A stretch of DNA of 52,724 bases from the NCBI GenBank assembly GCA_963205445.1, contig CAUJJG010000116.1, positions 1 to 52,724 of the forward strand. The letters are read 5' to 3'. Origin of the DNA: Pseudomonadota bacterium (GTDB lineage Bacteria; Pseudomonadota; Gammaproteobacteria; Xanthomonadales; Xanthomonadaceae). The notes beneath the pieces were generated by a model that ran no database searches, was not told where the DNA came from, and saw nothing but the letters and a program-made list of their open reading frames with translations. Shown here piece by piece: positions 52,669-52,724 of this stretch (the stretch's first letter is position 1; each line of letters starts with the position of its first letter). Both the position numbers and the translations under genes were made by a program.

Positions 52669-52724
52669 TGGTGATTAATTTTTTTGGTTTTCATATCACT
52701 GAGATCTGAATCAATCTCGCTCAG
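52663..52724 (+). mobile_element. Start of gene cassette 3 (cut by window edge)
   Basis: Begins TTAGGTTGG and continues as very AT-rich sequence to the end of the window. No start codon with a ribosome site is visible in the 62 bases present. Its attC should start with the complement, about CCAACCTAAC. Confidence 0.8.

Larger units (their letters stand above)
50428..52724. mobile_element. Chromosomal integron (5' end: integrase, attI, at least three cassettes; continues beyond window)
   Basis: An intact intI read leftward, an attI junction at 51594/51595, and cassettes ending in attC sites at 51876-51987 and 52609-52668. A third cassette is cut by the window edge. Each cassette's first bases are complementary to the R'' box of its own attC: GTTAGGGTG with CACCCTAAC for cassette 1, and GTTAGCCC with GGGCTAAC for cassette 2. 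This proves the cassette boundaries by internal logic. The flank is mfd and a histidine-phosphatase gene. The integron in Xanthomonas is known from beside ilvD instead. Cassette 2 is visibly lower in GC than the host genes. Confidence 0.95.

Overview
The window is a high-GC gammaproteobacterial chromosome segment, most likely from the Lysobacteraceae (Xanthomonadaceae; Thermomonas, Luteimonas, Lysobacter, Pseudoxanthomonas or Stenotrophomonas-like). The evidence is gene content and order: tig-clpP-clpX-lon-hupB-ppiD, phoB-phoR-ppk-ppx, creB-creC-creD, a short NAD-type isocitrate dehydrogenase, and many secreted peptidases with peptide transporters. The genus cannot be fixed from sequence reading alone. 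About 50 kb is ordinary core chromosome, and the last 2.3 kb is the start of a chromosomal integron.

Layout. 1-3.9 kb: truncated TolB-like lipoprotein, corC, a DUF4105 membrane protein and a CorA-type channel. 3.9-13.3 kb: a DUF819 membrane protein, then a peptide-utilisation group (secreted S9 peptidase, OPT transporter, POT/PTR transporter, M13 zinc endopeptidase). 13.3-18 kb: tRNA-Ser(CGA), a PP2C phosphatase, an overlapping methyltransferase-rnhA-dnaQ operon, gloB and fabI. 18-27 kb: the protein quality-control block ppiD, hupB, lon, clpX, clpP, tig, all on the minus strand, with tRNA-Asp and tRNA-Val between ppiD and hupB; lon has a good sigma-32-type promoter. 27.1-27.8 kb: five tRNAs (Pro, Arg, His, Lys, Leu) behind two strong promoters. 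27.9-32.3 kb: a BI-1/YccA protein, icd, a carboxymuconolactone decarboxylase-like protein coupled to grxC, and a BepA-like M48 protease. 32.3-38 kb: the phosphate/polyphosphate operon phoB-phoR-ppk-ppx, with a plausible Pho box. 38-43.3 kb: a secreted M28 peptidase and creB-creC-creD, with a perfect CreB recognition repeat directly in front of creD. 43.4-50.4 kb: rlmJ, DUF808, a GNAT acetyltransferase, mfd and an unusual two-domain histidine-phosphatase lipoprotein.

50.4-52.7 kb: a chromosomal integron. An intact integron integrase (all catalytic residues present, IntI-specific insert present) is transcribed leftward. It is followed by attI and at least three cassettes, whose boundaries can be fixed to the base by matching each cassette's own GTTRRRY and RYYYAAC ends. 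Cassette 1 (387 bp) has no convincing protein gene and carries a 62-nt near-palindrome. Cassette 2 (681 bp) encodes a DUF2314-DUF2185 (Imm33-like) protein in much lower-GC DNA. Cassette 3 runs off the window. Both attC sites are very close to the aadA-type 59-base element known from mobile resistance integrons. The array continues to the right, so this end of the window is the most likely place for undescribed biology.
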